64,000 nt of DNA from Chrysopilus asiliformis (GCA_964034945.1 OZ035961.1:8850501-8914500); one strand, 5' to 3'; positions 35,298 through 49,680 are shown, numbered from the stretch's first letter. Notes: generated by a model from the letters alone, not told the origin. Numbers and translations are program-made.

Positions 35298-35477
35298 ATA
35301 GCCGTATCACATTAACGAATACTTTAGCGATTGAGGCTACGATTGACCTTTTCGACCAATTAGACTCAAGTCTAAAATGGCAATCGTAGCCGCAATCAAG
35401 CCAGCTGTGTTCTCATTGGTCGAAAAGGCCAATCGTAGCCTCAATCGCAAAAGTAATCGTTAGTGTGTTACGGCTAT
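35298..35477. mobile_element. Foldback MITE with 63-bp arms
   Basis: The arms 35298-35360 and 35415-35477 are complementary with about eight mismatches; both contain GCGATTGAGGCTACGATTG and CCTTTTCGACCAAT. The 54-base loop holds a third, shorter copy of the motif (GCAATCGTAGCCGCAATCAAG). TA flanks GCCGTA.../...TACGGC on both sides (35299-35300, 35475-35476), fitting a TA target site. Non-coding. Confidence 0.85.
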
Positions 35478-38400
35478 TAGGAGGGTTAACTACTTATATA
35501 TAAAACCCGTTCGATAGATACAATTCTTAAAAAAAGTAAGCTGTGGGAAAATCGGAAAATTCATTTCCAGTTTTCTCAAAAACTCGCAGGGTCAAATTTT
35601 CGTAATTTTATTTTGGTTCATAAAATCCCAAACCGTACCGATTTGCGAAATTTCATGTAAATCCTAGACCCGAGAATATTTCTTAGGATCTTAAAAATTT
35701 TCCGGGAAATAACAAAATCTATACGAACGCTAAATTTTGATGTTTTTGCAAAAATATGCTTCACTTTTTTACCTTCTATTAACAACTCAAAAGTGGTGCC
35801 ATCACCCTATCTCCTCCATACGTAATCAACTAATCTTTTGAAAAATTTGATAGTTTCAAGTTCATTGAATGTCCGATACGGCTTTCAAAACAATAATGGG
35901 ATAATGACTTATTTAGCAACAAGTTTTTTGTTCCTGAATTTTACTGCTCTGTGCTCACGTATTTTAAAACCCAAATAGCGAAATGAAAACCACTTTTTCT
36001 TATCTCCTTGTACATAAAATAAAAATACTGTAGGGAACTAATCTTTAAAGTGGAAAAGGGAAGTACAGATGAAACAAATAGCCATTAAGACCTTTCTGTT
36101 AATCTTTTTTGGCTACCAAAAAATTACGTTTTTTTTTTTGAAAAACTTAAAACATATCATCCACATGCCTTGGTTCTGTTCGGTTTTTTTTTGTTAACGC
36201 AAAAATTCTTTGTTCTGGCGCAACAAATTAATTCTATGTTCTGAAAGATTTAACAAAAAAATTAAATTTATTTGATTAACAAAAAGGTTGTCCGGTCGTA
36301 CATTAAACCAATCGCAAATTAATAGCTTTAAGCAATTATACTCATTGCTTTGATTACTTTGACCAGTTTTTGTGCTGATTTTATTAACTGAATGATAATT
36401 ACAAATGCATAGTTAATGATACTTTGTAATTTAAGCAAAGCAAATACCTGTAATTGATGCGGGGTTTTTAAAGAGTAATTTTTCTTGGTCATTCAAACTT
36501 GTTTTGTTTTAGATATGATGTAAAGACGTAATTAAATTGATGTAAAAAATGCAATCCTCATATATATATCTGCAGTAGAAAAACTTTGCAGATTAGTTCA
36601 TAAAAACAAGCTTTTTTATTTACTGAAACATATCGTGTTTTTAGAATTAATAACTTTTTAAAAAAGAAATTTTACAGCACCGGAACAAGTAATTTACCTA
36701 TTTTAATTTAAGAATGAATAACTCACTTGTCGACATTTTCAACGACAGTCCCATTAGCGCTAAACATTAGTTTTCCAATTGAGTTATGAACATAATTTTT
36801 GGGTTGACTTTGAATAATTCCAAAATTTCTTAACAAATCTAAAAGTCTGCTGGTAAAGCAAAGTAATTTACAATAATTTCTCAAGAAATGAGTCACAATA
36901 TATATTACACACCCTGGAAAAATTATATCCACTCATTAACCTTGTAGATAGCGAGAAATTACAAAATGCCCATATTTATGAAAATGCATTACAAGATTAG
37001 AGAAAAAAAAACTCACCCAATGCAATTATCTTATTGGCAATTTGTTGCCTTTGATAAATAACAAATAGTAACATTCGATTTAGCTAAAAAGCCTTTCAAC
37101 AACTTGGCTATTTGTACTCAAAGTGTAATTGATGCAAGTGTAATTTGCCTTTCAATAAATGTAAGCCCATCTGGCAAATTTAAAAATTCCTCCATAACGA
37201 AAATCTTATGTAAGATAAAAACACAGGTAATCGAGGTGCCCACTTTGTCAGCTAAATAATCCACTTGTTCTTAGGCTGGTTAACATTTGCGTAGATTCTT
37301 ACTTTAGATACGACATTTTTAATGTCATTGCTTGGTTAATTCAATCCACAGAACAAATGGAAGTTTAATCATTTAAGAACCAAGCCTTTTAAAATGGATT
37401 TTCACATTAGAATCGAGACGATAGATTGCTTGCTACGCGGATGGGAGCATAAGTTATGTGATAATTGCGTACATTTTGCACAAATGAATGTAATGTGAGG
37501 TGTTATAAGCAGGAGGAACATCCATAGGTATTAATCACTATATGGATTGTATTTTAATTGCAATTCAGCATCGAATAGTCTGGCTGGATTGAGTGCAATG
37601 AATTTTTAATTGAATTATAAAGCAAACACACATCCCAAGCCAATTAAATAGATAAATCAATGATATGCAAAATAGTTGCTAATCGTAAGCAGAATATCAA
37701 AAACTAGAAGAAAAAATTTCCCCTCCGGATGTTGTTTAGTTAGTTCTATAGTGAGTGGCCACCAGTGTTTAGCAGAATTGACAATGAACATGCAGTTTAA
37801 TTGCATGTCGCACTCCATAAATTAAAAGACGGCGACGATCTACGTGAGGCGTTCATGCTGCTAAACAAACATAAATTCAGTTCTTTCCAGTGAAATCGAA
37901 TACTCATTGAGATAAAATCTGCACAGTTTTCTGTTCAAACATTTTGATTTCAGCGTTAATTAAGATATTCCGATATCTGCAACGAACACATAATGCAGAT
38001 GCAACCAAGAAATTGCGGTGGCGGATGATCCCGGAGGAGTCTTCGAAGAAATTCTGGTAAAAAAAACGATAAACTGTCTTTTCGCTTGGTGAAAATCATA
38101 AAATCATGCAACAAATTTGTTTACGCAACTACCTGAAAAATAAAACTTGTTGTGCTGCCGCTTATAAAAATTTCATAAAATGTTAACAAGTCGAATCCAT
38201 CAATGTCGCCGTTGACTGAGTGAATGGGAAATCCAAAATACTATTCGAAATCGAAGTATCTTCTTACAGTTCAGAGATGATGGGCTACCGCATCTTCAAA
38301 TCGATACGGAGTAGATTTTTCCCATCCAAGGTATATGTGGTGGGCATTTTAAACCTTTTATAAAACTATACGATAGTCATATGGGTATGGAAGGTGTGCG

Positions 38401-41400
38401 CGTACCATAAAAATAATAACAATAATAATAAGTGGAAAATGAAGATGCCAAGTCACGATATGTCAAGGTTTCAAAATATACTACAATATTGTGTATACCC
38501 GAACGAGATTGGAAGTCGTCGATTTCAGTTGATTGCAACATACGAAATTCTCAAAAATGGCATTTCCAAAGTGCATTATTATGCAAAATAGGGGAATAGT
38601 GGCAATAAATGACGAAAAGGCTTAAAATAATAAATCTGAAATGGTCATTTGTTTTGCTGTCGCTGTCATTGATCAGTCGAAGGTATTGTTTTTATTTACT
38701 ATAAAAGTTGTAAAACTTACACTCTTTGTAAAGCGAAACTTTTGAAATGATTTTTTTTATTTGGTATTTTGCGATCGTAAGAAAAAAATTACTGACCTTA
38801 ATCAATTTTAAAATCGCAAAACAAAATTTAGCGAAATAAAGGGATAGATTTTTATCATTCATCAAATTTCCATTGATGGCCTTCAAAATTTTGTTTTAAT
38901 CGGTCATTATAACAAAAATGCGTTTTTAATTATCATGTCTAATTGAGAAATGTGTTTCTTGAATTTTTTATGTTTTAAAGTTTTAAAAATGTTGATAAAA
39001 GATTTTTTCTGTGGCTTTATGGTAATTTTTTCAAACTTAAAATTTTATGGATATTAATTTTTGTTTTGGTAATCTGTTTTTAAGAGTATGAAGTCAACTC
39101 CCAAAAATTAAATCCACAAAAAGCCTTCATATTTTTATTTCTTCGAAAAAGTTCAACATTTTTATAAAAATAAAATATTGTTTAACAAAAAAAAAATACT
39201 ATATCTTGGACAAAATGAGACTGTCGGTAACTATATATCAAAATTTGGGAAAAATGTATAAAGATATAAAGAGTAAAAGGTATAAGGGGCTGAAAAAACG
39301 TCACCCTTTTAACGGAGGTCGGTCTGCGGTACTGTTAGGGAGGTATGAAATTCCATGCAAAAATCGTGAGAAGGCCTTACGACGCGACGGGGGAGAAGGA
39401 GTTTAAAAAACTCTACTTGAAATACGTTTAATAAGTTTCAAGAAAACTCACAGAAGCATTGCTTTTCGCAAGTCATTTCGCAAACGTATAGAGTTTGTAA
39501 AATTACGAAAAAAATAGAAATTATTTATCAGTCTCAGAACCTCTTCTCGATTACGATTTTCCTCGTGAACTGTGATTGAAATGTACCGCGGAGCCAGAAA
39601 TTTTGGTTGTAAAGATCTAATAAAAATATCCCTTGCTGCCCATTTCTCCCTACTGCTACACCTTCGAAAACATTTAAAGAAAATCTTTACCATTTAAAGG
39701 CAATACCGCTTCACAATCAACTCTGATGCTCATCTATACTTCGTGTGGGTGGCCGAAAATTAATAGCCGGACGTTTAGGTGTCAGACATTTATCTTACAT
39801 GCGTCTCAGTTCAATTTTATTTTCTTCCCATTCTTCTCCAACATATTTTATGATTGATGAATTCATTTGTGGAACGCATGTTGAGCAATTAATCGAATTG
39901 TCATTTAGAGATCATTTCAATCATTTATTGCACATTAGTGACGTTTCTCCGCTTGACTGATCTCCAAAGAAGGAACCCACGCAGCACGACACCAACTAAG
40001 ATTAGAATTTTCAGCACAGAATAATTGAACACCTTCTATAGTTACGTGTATGCATAGTTCTAACCACATATTATATAGAATCGGTCTACAATCCACGGAA
40101 CAATCCACGGAGAAAAAGTGCACTGATCCCAACTTGGAAGTGGTTATTTCCCGGCTGATGATGTGATCGGCGGCTTCTTATTCTTCCGCCTTCTTGAAGC
40201 GTGGTGCAGTGTTGGTCCGAAGCGGAGGTGTCGCCTTCTGGAAATCGTGAAGTAAAAGGCGTGATGACAAACAACTGTAAAACATATTTTGTTTTTACGA
40301 TTTTTGTTTCTGATATAGGAAACGACTTCGGGAGTCATCAGAGAAAATCTTCCCCATTCCTAATCTAGTGTAAATCCCAAACAAAAGTCACTTCCACCTT
40401 CCATGATGCAACGTGTTATTGAATTGATTCTTTTCTGTGCCAGGTGAAGAGAACAATATTCCAATAGTTCTAACCACCACATGTGTATGTAGAGATCGTT
40501 TCTGGTGTTGTTGTTTTTTTTCGTGCATTCGATAGAAAGTTTTGTTTACCGGTATGAAAAATTTGTTCAAGTCAGTCCAGAGCTAGCATGCAGTTATGGT
40601 GTTCCATTCATTGATCTTCTGGGCAGTTTATCATAAAAGTCGTGCTATGTCGTGGTCAGTGGTTATCTATAATACTATGAATAATAGATAGCTACATGTA
40701 TCTATAGATTCACTTAGCATCATCATTCAGGTTATCCAGGTGGTGCCATAGCGTGGTGCTATCTATCTATGATGGCTCTATTCTAACTGGGAATTAGCGC
40801 ACAGTATTTTTTTCACCTTTTTTTTCCAGAAAAATGTTGGTCGTTTTTTTTTGTTACTTCAGCCTTTTGTTATTAAACCAGAGATTTTCCTTCTTTCGTT
40901 TGTATGGTACAAAGCGGTATTTGGGAGGAATCAGGGTTGAACCTGGAAATCAATGCATCTTCCTGGATATTGTTTGTTATTTTGGTTCATTGTACTGAAC
41001 TACGATAACACCTTGTGGTTATTATTGATTCGTGTGGAAATCGAACACTTGAGGTCTCAATTTGTTTTTCTTCTCAGTTTACTACCAGAGTATAACTGAT
41101 TGGTAATTTTATACTACGTTTGTTTACAATTAATGACGCGATTCAAGCTTTAGTTGTTGGCAGAGGAGAAAAAATGCAATTAGTAACAATTTTAAATTGT
41201 TTTACTAAAATTACTTTTGTGGGGTAAAAATATATCGTGCTTTTATCATTGTGGTCACTTTCTAATGAGTAAAATTAGTAGAAAGTGAAATCCAATAATG
41301 TTTAATCAAGAAATATTTTCCAGGCTCGATTAAGACATTCGTATGTGGGATTTTCTAGTCAAGAAATGGTTTTTTTAGTTACTAAAAATTATAAAATTAG

Positions 41401-41896
41401 TTATAAAAAAATTGTCATAAATAATAAAATTAATATAATAGCAAAATCTACAATATAAGAAATGAAATCATACCTTACTTACTGTTTTCGGGGAAACCAT
41501 TAGAGGCTTAAATCGGGGGATTATTTCAATAATTTAAAAACAGTGTCTGCCAGTTAAGTTAAGTTTTTTGAAAAAGCGCCAAAATTCTGTATGAATTTTT
41601 TTAATCTATTTTCACAAAAAAGATGCTATTATTAAAAGATGAATTCGGTGGTGGTAAAGCTTTCACTTTTAGCACAAAACCTTTTTCGTCAATCAGGGTC
41701 GAAAACCCCCATTTCTAATATCTGTGTAAGGTTTCAATCTAGCTTTTTTCAAGTGTGCCCTACAAAGATTTTTTTTTGTTCGGAATCATAAAATATATTT
41801 TCAGAAGTACACGAAAAATTTAAGAATCTTTCAAAAACAGGATTGCTTGTCCTTTAAAAGGCAGTTTTTTTTATCGTATTTAAACAGAAATAATAT
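35478..41896. other. Long AT-rich stretch without a supported gene
   Basis: No recognised repeat boundary or protein. There is an (AAT)n-like tract near 38405-38430. The part around 39940-40350 is less AT-rich and several minus-strand frames overlap there, but none has a known motif. Chance frames elsewhere are lysine/phenylalanine/asparagine-rich, as base composition predicts. Confidence 0.4.
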
Positions 41897-41949
41897 AATG
41901 TGATACGGAGTAAAAAAATATAATAAAATGTGATACGGAGTAAAAAAAT
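41897..41949 (+). repeat. 30-bp tandem duplication
   Basis: AATGTGATACGGAGTAAAAAAAT is present at 41897-41919 and identically at 41927-41949. Confidence 0.92.
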
Positions 41950-41959
41950 GAATAAAAAA

Positions 41960-42045
41960 CATGCGCCACAGGCGAATTTTTTTTTTTTGGGAATGCGATA
42001 TAGCTCAAGACTCATGAACAGAAATGCGTCGCATGCGAAATTTTC
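41960..42045 (+). repeat. Fragment of hAT-like family internal module
   Basis: Words TGCGCCACAGGCGAATTTTT (about 41961) and TGCGTCGCATGCGAAATTTT (about 42025) match the internal module of the family typified at 14829-14948. Termini are absent. Confidence 0.5.
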
Positions 42046-42094
42046 CACCTGTTGAGGGTAAACATACATTTGAATTTTAAGCCACACGTTCCAA

Positions 42095-42366
42095 CACTCA
42101 GAAAAATGGAGGCTAACTCGACGACCTACATACGGCGTAATTGGCCTCGGGCAGGCGCGCGTTCGCCTGCATGTGGGCAAGTAAAACTGAGTTGACCTGT
42201 GGTCGGAGAAATTCTGAAATTAAGCCACCAGCAGGTGAAGTAGGGCATTGGGAGCTGCACGAGTTGACCTTAGATAGGTTAACTCTGACCGCTACCTGGC
42301 TTACAGAAACCTCTGTAAGGTCAGAGTTAACCTGACATAAAGTTGACCTGGACATTTTTCTGAGTG
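42095..42366 (-). mobile_element. CACTCAG-ended MITE, copy 3 (uninterrupted)
   Basis: The 14-bp perfect ends are at 42095-42108 and 42353-42366; length is 272 bp. It is nearly identical to copy 1 with the nested element removed, differing at a handful of positions. The TA at 42127-42128 within GACCTACATACGG is the empty counterpart of the insertion site in copy 1. Flanks are AA on both sides rather than TA, so either the target was AA or the flank has mutated. The internal 15-bp inverted repeat and AGGTCA words are conserved. Non-coding. Confidence 0.92.
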
Positions 42367-45019
42367 AAGTGAAGAGAAAGTCCATTTATTGTGTCTTTTC
42401 AGTTATCATAAAAAAATATGACGCCAACCGCCCCAAAATTTAGCGCCTTTTCATCATATATCAAAACAGATCTCAAAAATTTTCCAAAACAGTATTTTTC
42501 AATAAAAAAAACCAGAAACGCACCTTTCAAAAAATCGAGTTTCACATAATTACGAGTAAAATTAACAATAAAACTAGAAAGAAAAATGAAAAAAAAAATC
42601 TTTTAATATATTATTTGAAATATTTATTTCCATTCTTAAATCGATTTCCAAATAAATCAGATTGATTTTCCATCATCTGTTAATTTAAAAAAAACTATTG
42701 ACCTATTCAGAATGTAGTCCAAATATGTACTATTCCACTTTAATAGAACGACCGCCTGTGTTCCGTGAAATATTATATTTTAATTCATACCTCATCCATC
42801 GACATTTGATTTTTTTTTACTATTTCTGGTAATACAATTTTCCAATATAATAAATAAATAAACGCCTCCAGTTTGAAATATCTAACAATCTTCTAACCCA
42901 TTTTCCTCTAATAACTGATTTCAAAACCGATACAATAAATTCCAATCGAGAATCAACCGAAAAATCCGAAAAATATAAATTTTCGTCATTTGATGTGGTA
43001 AAAAAATGAAACCAGCATCCAATTCACATTCCAACGTCAACGGTCTATTTATCAGCCAAGTATCTGATAGCTTAAGGTGCAAAAATGCTTTTTTAGATAA
43101 AAAAAAATAATGCTCTTAGATAATACATAGACACACGGCAGCTACTTGCAGATCTAGACATTTGTGGAATGTTGAAGCCTAAACACGATCGGTTGACTGT
43201 GGTGTTGAACAATCGGATCAAATGCGATTAAATTGCTGCTTAAAAGTGCGCTCCGGTTGTTGTAGATTCGTTAAGTTGCAATTTTAACCTCATGTTCCCG
43301 CATTATGTTGCAAAAATAGACATTGATGGCGGTGTTGCTGTTCATTGTGGGTTCATTTCCGAGATTCAGATATCCATTACACATTTTGATACAACGGGTG
43401 TATATTTAAGCAATTGCGGTAGCAAAGAACATTAAATCGTTTCATTTCAACCACAGATCCTGGTGCCTGCAGAAACTTAGAAATTACGCTCGAAAAATAA
43501 AAAAAAACAACCACGCAGTTTCAATCAACACCTTGGAAAATTGAAACACCAGATTTGTCCACAAGATTTAAGATTTAGTATCACTCAAATGGTATTGTTG
43601 GTAACTCAAGATATTGTTTGTTAAATCGCGGTCGCTGTGGTGGACAAGTTCTAAATTGATCCGGTATATTCGATTAATAAAAATATGAAATATTAATAAT
43701 TTATCCACCTTTGTTAGACAACAATATTTTTTCCTGTTTCGATTGCAGTATTAGAAGCAAGACTAACATAAAACCGCTAATATATCACAAAATTTGTAGC
43801 AATCACCCCATAATTTTCTTATTGTCTTGTAGCAAATTCAATAAAATTCCATTGGATCAACTCAAATTTCAAGCTATTAGTTAAAACATTTGCTCGAATT
43901 ATATCGAGCGCTCAATATTCTGGTCATGTGTACACTCGAGTAAATCCGAGCTGCACGAACATATTTTACACCAACTTTTTGAAATAATTTATATGTCCAC
44001 AAACCCTCCCTCCTCGTGCTTCGCAATTGCAAAGTAAAAACACAAAAATCAACTTTAGTTCTTTTGATTGGAGTCTTCAGTATTGTTAATTTTTTTGCAC
44101 GTTTTCTTCCACGGAATCGCAGTGTTCGGCATGCAATACTCGATTCTGTTACAGCATGAGGCCGCATAATTGCTGCGAATCAAGTGAAAGGTGGAATATC
44201 TGAACTCGAAATGGATCGAATAGGAGGTGAACAGGCACCTATTTAGTTACATAGCCATATAGATCGAAGGAGATGTGGAAGACCTTCGAAGAATTTAGAT
44301 CTGGTTCTGTGGCGGTCGTGGATTGGTTCTTTCGCGTTAATCAACATCAATCATATCATAAAGTTTTTCATATCATTTAATTTATTTATAAAAAATTTTG
44401 TTTTTTTTTATGATTTCATATTCAAGTTAAAGAGAATGACGGTTTTTGACGATCAATTAAATGGCTGATAATATGATATTTAAATTGCATACTAGGAAAT
44501 AGTATTTATTTGTTTATAAAAATACAAAATTATTAAATTTAATTAAAGTAATTGGCCACTGCTTCTTGAATCAAGCTATTAAATGGATTATTTTATTATA
44601 AAGCCATACTGATTATCTTCAACAAATTATTTTCAATATAATAAAAACAGCAAAAGCTTTTTGCAGACGTTGTAAAATATCTTAATTTAAAAACAATCAT
44701 TTTGCCATTAAAATGAATTTTGTCGTGGCAATATTAAAATGTATAAACTTTACCTTGATAATTTAGTTAAAATTGCAGGTTTTTGATAACATACATATTT
44801 AATAATTGCACCGGAATGAGGAAACAGTTTTTATTCTAACACTTATTTTAGTTTTGAAGTAAGAACTTTAGTAATATTGGTTAAAACTTTAAAGTAAAAA
44901 AACCCGTAAGTTAATATTGCTACATCACTGAACTGAAATTTTTAATTGAGAAGCTATACAACTTTTTACTAGTAATATTTAATTGAATTTCAAAATGTGA
45001 AGTAATTTTTAACGCTTCG
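42367..45019. other. AT-rich stretch without a gene
   Basis: A minus-strand frame at 43877-44167 is basic but unrecognised. No repeat boundaries were seen. Confidence 0.4.
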
Positions 45020-45423
45020 ACATTAATCTTGAAAAGTTTGAAAACTCCAATCAGGGAGAAGAGGGATTGTTTCAACTTTTGTTCTTTGTTTATGACTATA
45101 AAAAAAATTTCGGTGTTTTATATTTTAAAAACACAATACAAATTGCGCCACAGGCAAAACTCGTAGAAACAAAAATCCAACTTTTGAAAATTATTTTATA
45201 AAATGCGCCGCAGGCGATGCTTTCTAGAAAAGTGCGCTAGCAGTGATTTCTGAGGAAACTGCGCAACCGTCGAAATTTTTTGGGTTTGAATGTTAATTTT
45301 TACACAAAAATCACACATACTGGATTGAATAATTCCAAGACAAAAGTTTAGTTTCCAGGACGCTAGGACAAGATGCCTAAATCCGGAACAATTCCGGCCA
45401 TTCCGGGACGTGTGGTCACCCTA
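45020..45423 (+). mobile_element. hAT-like TAGGGTGACCA family, copy without a clear left end
   Basis: Internal words GCGCCACAGG (45145) and GCGCCGCAGG (45205) keep the 60-base spacing. The right half has AATTCCAAGACAAAAG, ATCCGGAACAATTCCGGCC and a clean right terminus GGTCACCCTA (45414-45423). The left terminus could not be found, so the left boundary is approximate. Confidence 0.7.
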
Positions 45424-45734
45424 CATTTTTTTCACAAAATTTTAATAAAATTTCGCACAAAATTTTAAATTCGGGAAAACCTCATTTTTTAATTAATTGG
45501 TTTTCAAAAATTTCAATGAATTTTTTTAGATATCAAATTCATTATTTATGACTAGGGTTGCCTCTTTTCTCCTGATACTGTTCTTTTTTAAAGGGCATTC
45601 CGGGACGCCCAAGGAGGGTTTTTAATCTGTTCGGGGTTTTTAAACGAGTCTGAGAAATTTCGAGCCAATTAAAAAGTTAAATTCATAAAATCAAAACGTC
45701 AAGAAACATAAACGTGGGAGTATGATGCCTTCAT

Positions 45735-46274
45735 TATACCCGTATGGTGAAACCAAAGGGTATATTAACTTTGCCTTACCGTTTGTAACGCCAAGATCCC
45801 GTCATCGCACAAAAAAATGAATTACACCAGTGTGTTTAGAATGATGAAAAAAGTTGAATTTAGCATGTCCGTCCGTCTGTCCGTCTGTCTGTCTGTCCGT
45901 CTGTCTGTCCGTCCGTCTGTGGCGCGGATTGCGGGCGCACGGATTGAGCTACAGACTTGAAATTTTGCACAGGTCCGTTTTTCGTAAAATGCGAGGCTAA
46001 GTTCGTTAATGGGCAAAAATGGATACGAACGAAAACGTTTTTTGCGAATATTTCAAAAACGGTGCACCTCATCAAAAAAGTACAAGAACAAAAGTTGTTT
46101 AGGACATGATTCTACATTAAAGTTCCATACATAAAAATCCAATTGGAACAAGTTTTTAAAAAATCTTATTGGAAAGTTTGACTTCAAAGTGGAATTTTGA
46201 TACGCCGTTCAATTAAATCACCATACGGGTTTTCAATAATTGCCAGATTGGCAATTATAGCTTTTGTTATGTTT
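45735..46274 (+). mobile_element. HINE/mini-me-like non-autonomous element, copy B
   Basis: Has the same architecture as 867-1427: subterminal inverted repeats at 45738-45750 and 46218-46230, a (GTCY)n tract at 45867-45920 (longer than in copy A), and the identical 3' hairpin at 46238-46256. It lacks the ~30-base G/C block of copy A: ATGGA joins directly to TACGAAC near 46025. Similarity to copy A stops at TTATGTTT, which marks the 3' boundary. Minus-strand frames open in both copies reflect shared ancestry and not evident coding. Confidence 0.75.
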
Positions 46275-48644
46275 TTAAAGGTATATTTGTCCTCGAAACG
46301 TTAAAATTTTCGACTGCAGGACATTCGTTAGAGAAATTCTAACTATGATGCGAGTTTTTCATTAAAATGTTTTGCTTGCTGCGCATTTCTTTTTGTTTAT
46401 TTTTGTTTGCAAAACATGTTTTGCTTAAAAATTTTTTTTCATAGTCAACCTAAAACTTGACGAATTTAAAGGCGTTTGCGCCAACCATTCTTAAAAAATT
46501 AAGTTGCGCCTAGCCTACTGAAACCGTAGAAATTCTAGGACTTAAATAATTCAAGTTGAGCTTAAGGAGCTAAGTTTCGTTGGTTGTTCGCATTTAGATC
46601 TGAGAAAAACCGAGAAATTCATGTTCACGAGCAACGGTAGGTTAATTTTCGGTTCATAGCTGTAAAAACCCAGACATATTTTCGTGATTTGCTAATAAGT
46701 GGTAACTTATATTGCACTCAAATGCTTAATAATGCATTTTCTGATATTGTTTTTGAACAGAATTTTATCTAAATTTTCGCAATTTTGTCAAACCTATTTT
46801 AAAGCGAGCAAAGCATTTCAAGAAAGCTTTAAAATCCTACTGGTCTCATGTAATTTTGAAAAATATCTGCACTGTAACTGATTTCAACATAATTTAAGAA
46901 ATCTTATTATGATTTAAAATGTTTAATATGTAAATCAGTTCTACTTATCAGCGATTGTGAATAACATTAAGAATTACAAGCTAATCCACTAGAAAACATG
47001 TTCCTGGTTGAAAATAAAATCAAGTTCTCAACTCAAAATAGAACTCCATCAGGTGGTTGTTGTGATTTTCAATTAGACAACATTCTACATTAATAGATAA
47101 AAACTCCATTACTGGTAGAATGAAATAACGAAGCCTTCTCCGACGAGTACTATGTGCCTGGTGGAAAAACGCTTGTCATAAATGATTTGCATTTTCAATT
47201 AAAACGCATTTTAATGTCAAAACATATCCCGGGGGAATCGCTGAACCTTTTAGCCAAGATTCATATAATTAAGGGGATAGCACGCCCTAAAACTCTAAGC
47301 CGATTTGACATAAAATCCTCAATTTGTGGTTTCAAACTGAAGTCAATTTCTGTGGTTGCTCTAACATCACATCAACCGATTATGTTACATATGTGTCAAT
47401 TGCGTAAAGAGTCATAGACTTATGATTACCATTTCGGTTTCTTATTACTTGGGTAGACATTCTGACTCGTCGACTTCAAGGCGAAAACCTGCCCGTCCGC
47501 AGATTCTCCTTGCGATCAGGTCTTAGCTTCTAAGAAACCTTCTAAACAGCATCTATACTCTCCCATAAATGAATATATCTTTTTTAGCGGTAGTAAAGCT
47601 GGATAAGATCAACACCTATGTATCAACTATGCATGAATGACAGAGCTGTGACCTCGTACCAATGATTTGAAATGAGTTCGACACTGACGGTTGACTAGGT
47701 TTTATATATTATAGCATATTTTAGTTCTACTTCTGCCACATAAAATGAGTGAGCGTTTCTTAAATCATGAAGCTTGTAGGTTCCTTATGTGTAGGTGCGG
47801 CATTAAGAAACATTACGCAAGTTCTTTCGACGACGGTTTGTTTTTGCCGCTTCAAGTTTTTTCCTCTATTCTGCAATTGATTCCAATACGTACGGTTTTT
47901 TGTCACATTCGAAACTCATAAATGTATGTTTTTCTTCACCATATAGTTAGAACAAAAAACAACGAAATCTTATGGTTGGTTTTGGCATTGTAACTGTCAC
48001 CAGATAAATGTCAACTCGTATATCGAAATGGACAAAGATTAAGTAGTACACATGTGAATTGTAGCCAAACAATAAGCTCCATTTTGACATTGCACTGGGT
48101 CGATTGGTAATACAACAGCGAATAGTATTATTGCAAAAATCTCAGTTTCAATTAAATGCAAACACATGTGTTGAATATCATATGAAATTAGTCCAATCGG
48201 CAAGAAAGGTTAATTAATGCAAAATACCGCAGGTTTAACAAAAAACCATAAAACAACGGTTTAGCTTTTAGTGTAAAACGGGAGCAACATATACGTCAAA
48301 TTACACCATAGCATGCGACAAATCATATGTGTTTGGATTGAATAAACATTTTGATGTTGGTCAATTGACACTGGGGGTTTTTTTTTTCTTAGCATGTTCT
48401 AGATCTGAGAGCTTGTCGTGAGAACTATTTTACTTACCGGTTTTGTGTTATAAATTTCAATTTTCATTAAAATTATAATCCGAAAATTTATCCAAGAAAA
48501 AGTGCTAGTGAATCTACAATACATAGTTTCGGACAGTGTTCCGAAGGATCTAAAATTAGAGTTTCTGGTTAATGAATTTGTTGAGCATTTTTTGATCCAT
48601 TTCCAGGCATTAAAAATTTCCTCACATCACCCTCCGCCTCCAAA
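46275..48644. other. AT-rich stretch without a gene
   Basis: Frames at 46699-46881 and 47154-47417 are unrecognised. No repeat boundaries are supported. Confidence 0.4.
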
Positions 48645-48663
48645 CCCCCCCCCCCCCCCCCCC
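48645..48663 (+). repeat. Poly-C homopolymer (19 C)
   Basis: Nineteen consecutive C bases sit in an otherwise C-rich block (about 48630-48690) within AT-rich DNA. Its length is likely to be inexact in any assembly. The surrounding C-rich text resembles the C-rich modules of the dispersed repeat at 30451. Confidence 0.95.
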
Positions 48664-48889
48664 TCTTCCCATCCTCTTGACCCAAATCTGACCCCGTTTC
48701 ACATAAAAATACGATGACCCTTGTCTTAACTCAACAACTACTCGACCAATTGTTGTAAAATTCAAGAGAAAAATACTAGTTACTAATTTTTACTTTCTTC
48801 TACGGAGTATAATAAAAATTTCGACCTCTTAATTTTGCCTAAAAAACATTTCCCGATCACTCCTGAGTCGATTGGAGTCATATTAAAAA

Positions 48890-49680
48890 AATGTCTTTCT
48901 GTCTGTCAGTCTGTCAGTCTGTGTACAAGATTTCTCAAAAACTAATAGAGCTAGCGCCATGAAATTTTATAGGCATGTTGGGTCCTGAAATGGGACGATC
49001 CTATCAACTTTTGGTGGAAATCCGTTAACCGGAAGTATCCAAAATGGCGGTTTTTCAAAAATCGCAATTTCGTTTTTCTCGATTTACTCCCAAACTACGC
49101 GTTTTTTAGTGGCCTTAATTATGACAAAACTTGGAGAAAATAAAATTTCCCACACTTTTGTCTTTATCAATAACTTGATATCTCAACCTGTTATCGAGAT
49201 AAACCGTTATTTCCAAAAAAAAAAACAGTTTTTTGCGATTATCTCGAAAACTAACGAGTTTTTGCTGACTGAATGTATGAAGTGAATTAATGAGAATGGC
49301 ATTCTGCACAATTTTGTCTTTTGCCGTTATACGTTATCTTTTACCGTTATTGAGATATTTTCATTAATATGTAAAAAATCATATTTTTGCGAATAATTTG
49401 CAAACTAACGGTTTTTCGACAAATCAGTTAAAAGAATAATTAAAGATGTTAACATTTTCTATATTTTTGCCATTTACCGTAAATTGATATCTTTTACCGT
49501 TCTCAAGTTATCTCAAATTTTGTACGTTTTTGATATTTTTGAATAAACCAAGAATTTATTGGGAGGTCGTCTTAGGTTGACAACGCGACAGGGCTCTAGC
49601 GTAAATTGCACAGGGTCGTAGATTTTGTAGAAGAAAGTTTTGTGTTGACCACAACTGATATTTTTCTTTCTCACTCAAGG
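48890..49680 (+). mobile_element. (CTGT)-repeat family, copy 3 (longest)
   Basis: Opens with TCTGTCTGTCAGTCTGTCAG, then GCCATGAAATTTTATAGGC as in copy 1 (12583). It then has several diverged modules of the type 'ACCGTTAT.GAGATA...TTTTTGCGA.TAT.T.GAAAACTAACG', and closes with AAATTGCACAGGGTCGTAG..TTTTGTAGAAGAAAG, matching copies 1 and 2. No coding capacity. The repeated inner modules suggest growth by tandem duplication. Confidence 0.6.
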
